The translations under genes and the position numbers were made by a program. Source: Gammaproteobacteria bacterium (lineage in GTDB: Bacteria; Pseudomonadota; Gammaproteobacteria; Steroidobacterales; Steroidobacteraceae). From it: 6,887 nt of DNA. Where the stretch lies: the NCBI GenBank assembly GCA_025350345.1, contig JANXYA010000157.1, forward strand, positions 1 through 6,887, given 5' to 3'. Positions 5,714 through 6,887 of this stretch are shown here, piece by piece. The notes beneath the pieces were generated by a model. That model was not told the origin of the DNA and did not search any database. It was given only the letters and a program-made list of their open reading frames with translations. Position 1 is the first letter of the stretch; every line of letters begins with the position of its first letter.

Positions 5714-6887
5714 ATGTCACGAAACGGCAATTTTCTACGCAAGATCCTCGCGCCGCTGGCTCTGGCCGGCAGTTGCGCGCTGCTGCTCGCCGCGACGGGC
5801 TCCAGCGGCCTGACCGCCGCCCCCTCGCTCCTGCCCGACGGGGCCATCCACCCGACGCCCCGCCAGCAGCTGCTGGCGCCGCGCATCGCCGGCATCTTCG
5901 AGGAAATGCACTACAGCCGCCGCCCGATCGACAAGGAATTCTCGGCGCAGGTCTTTGATCGCTACCTCAACGCGCTGGACGGGCAGCGCAGCTATTTCCT
6001 CGCCGCCGACATCGCGGCCATGCAGAAGTGGCGCACCGACTTCGACGACATGATCCACAGCGGCCAGCTCGATCCGGCCTTCCTGATATTCGCACGCCTG
6101 CAGCAGCGCAATCGCGAGCGCATCCAGTACGCGATCAGCCTGCTGGCCACCGAACCGAACTGGAAGCTCAACGAGAGCTACGTGTTCGATCGCGACAAGG
6201 CCCCCTGGCCGCGCGATGTGGCCGAGCTCAACGACCTGTGGCGCCAGCGGGTCAAGAATGACGCGCTGTCGCTGATGCTGACGGGCAAGAGCTGGCCGGA
6301 TGCCGCCGACACACTGCGCAAGCGCTACCAGCGCGTCCTGCAGCGCGTCGGTCAGGTCAGCGCCGATGACGTGTTCGAGTCGCTGATGAACTCCTATGCG
6401 GCCGTCTACGACCCCCACTCCAACTACTTCGCGCCGCGCAATGCCGAGGAATACCGCATCCAGATGAGCCTCAGCTACGAGGGCATCGGTGCCTCGCTCC
6501 AGCTGGTCGACGACTACGTGACGATCAGCTCCCTGCTCGACGGCGGGCCGGCGGCGGCGGCCGGCGTACTGAAGGCCAACGATCGGGTCATGGCGGTCGG
6601 CCAGGGGCACGACGGACCCTTGAGCGATGTGGTCGGCTGGCGGCTGGACGATGTGGTGCAGCTGATACGCGGCAAGGCCGACACGCAGGTGCGGCTGCAG
6701 CTCCTGCCCGCCGGCGCCGCGCCGGGCACCAACCTTCACGTGATCGAGCTGACGCGTGGCAAGGTGACGCTGAAGAATCTGGCGGCCAAGCGGGACCTGC
6801 GCGAGATACGGCTCGGCGACCGCAACTTGCGCGTGGGCATCATCACCGTACCGGGATTTTACGAAGACAACGATGCGCGCAGCGCGG
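5714..6887 (+). CDS. prc: Carboxy-terminal processing protease Prc (Tsp), N-terminal part
   Basis: The first 391 residues of a periplasmic S41-family protease that degrades tagged or misfolded proteins and processes lipoproteins and murein enzymes. A signal peptide is evident: basic SRNGNFLRK, hydrophobic ILAPLALAGSCALLLAA (11-27), with cleavage likely near 35-36. The Tsp N-terminal helical domain spans about 47-240, with PIDKEFSAQVFDRYLNALD (71-89), SYFLAADI and DPHSNYFAPRNAEEY (233-247). The PDZ domain follows: QMSLSYEGIGASLQ (250-263), GGPAAAAGVLKANDRVMAVGQG (277-298) and VVGWRLDDVVQLIRG (306-320). VRLQLLPAG and VGIITVPGFYED then lead into the protease core. The Ser/Lys catalytic dyad lies beyond the window; the family is usually about 680-720 residues. 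ATG 5714 has GGAG at 5698-5701, 12 nt away, a weak site. The frame is uninterrupted and the gene stands alone here. Confidence 0.96.
   Translation, partial: MSRNGNFLRKILAPLALAGSCALLLAATGSSGLTAAPSLLPDGAIHPTPRQQLLAPRIAGIFEEMHYSRRPIDKEFSAQVFDRYLNALDGQRSYFLAADIAAMQKWRTDFDDMIHSGQLDPAFLIFARLQQRNRERIQYAISLLATEPNWKLNESYVFDRDKAPWPRDVAELNDLWRQRVKNDALSLMLTGKSWPDAADTLRKRYQRVLQRVGQVSADDVFESLMNSYAAVYDPHSNYFAPRNAEEYRIQMSLSYEGIGASLQLVDDYVTISSLLDGGPAAAAGVLKANDRVMAVGQGHDGPLSDVVGWRLDDVVQLIRGKADTQVRLQLLPAGAAPGTNLHVIELTRGKVTLKNLAAKRDLREIRLGDRNLRVGIITVPGFYEDNDARSA

Noticed and set aside
5764..5780. Lipobox (AGSC at Prc residues 18-21)
   Set aside because: The -3 residue is Ala and the hydrophobic core continues past the Cys, so an ordinary cleaved signal peptide is more likely.
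5735..6739. 334-codon open frame on the minus strand
   Set aside because: It lies wholly antisense to prc, whose plus-strand translation shows a signal peptide, Tsp helical domain and PDZ. The antisense frame is open only because of G/C third-position bias.

Overview
The window looks like a high-GC chromosomal segment from a proteobacterium. A gammaproteobacterium of the Xanthomonadales/Nevskiales type is my best guess. This rests on the gene content (OsmC, CrcB with DUF190, the AguB-type amidase, periplasmic protease Prc), Gram-negative features such as a periplasmic Tsp/Prc with signal peptide, and third-codon G/C bias strong enough to open long spurious frames antisense to nearly every gene. 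The taxonomic call is inference only. No mobile element, CRISPR array, tRNA or rRNA is visible.

Left part (1-2101, all plus strand): the 3' end of an OsmC-type peroxiredoxin gene is followed by a clear fluoride riboswitch (crcB RNA motif, about 361-414) and the three-gene set it heads. That set is crcB (fluoride channel), a DUF190 gene, and a HemD-like gene of the uroporphyrinogen-III synthase superfamily. Gaps are 22 and 25 nt, so one fluoride-induced transcript is likely. The leader between aptamer and crcB holds three overlapping helices that can be read as a full translational switch. Hairpin A invades the 3' edge of the aptamer, hairpin B has a UUCG tetraloop, and hairpin C hides the crcB Shine-Dalgarno. 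B excludes both A and C. This is the most interesting signal in the window.

Middle part (2102-4581, all minus strand): a Gfo/Idh/MocA oxidoreductase gene and an N-carbamoylputrescine amidase gene (aguB) overlap by 4 nt (ATGA). A separate MarR-family gene follows, with its own recognisable promoter and an inverted repeat sitting in the spacer. The MarR gene converges on the HemD-like gene with no intergenic base: both stop codons come from one TGATCA palindrome.

Right part (4588-6887): a small two-helix membrane protein gene diverges from the oxidoreductase gene across a 68-nt gap. Then come a low-confidence small basic ORF, a convergent small three-helix membrane protein gene (minus strand), and the first 391 codons of prc (tail-specific protease, plus strand). 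prc runs off the end of the window before its catalytic Ser/Lys dyad.

Functionally the window mixes stress defence (OsmC, fluoride export), polyamine synthesis (AguB), probable sugar-nucleotide or envelope metabolism (Gfo/Idh) and periplasmic quality control (Prc). Only the fluoride module is an obvious co-regulated unit.
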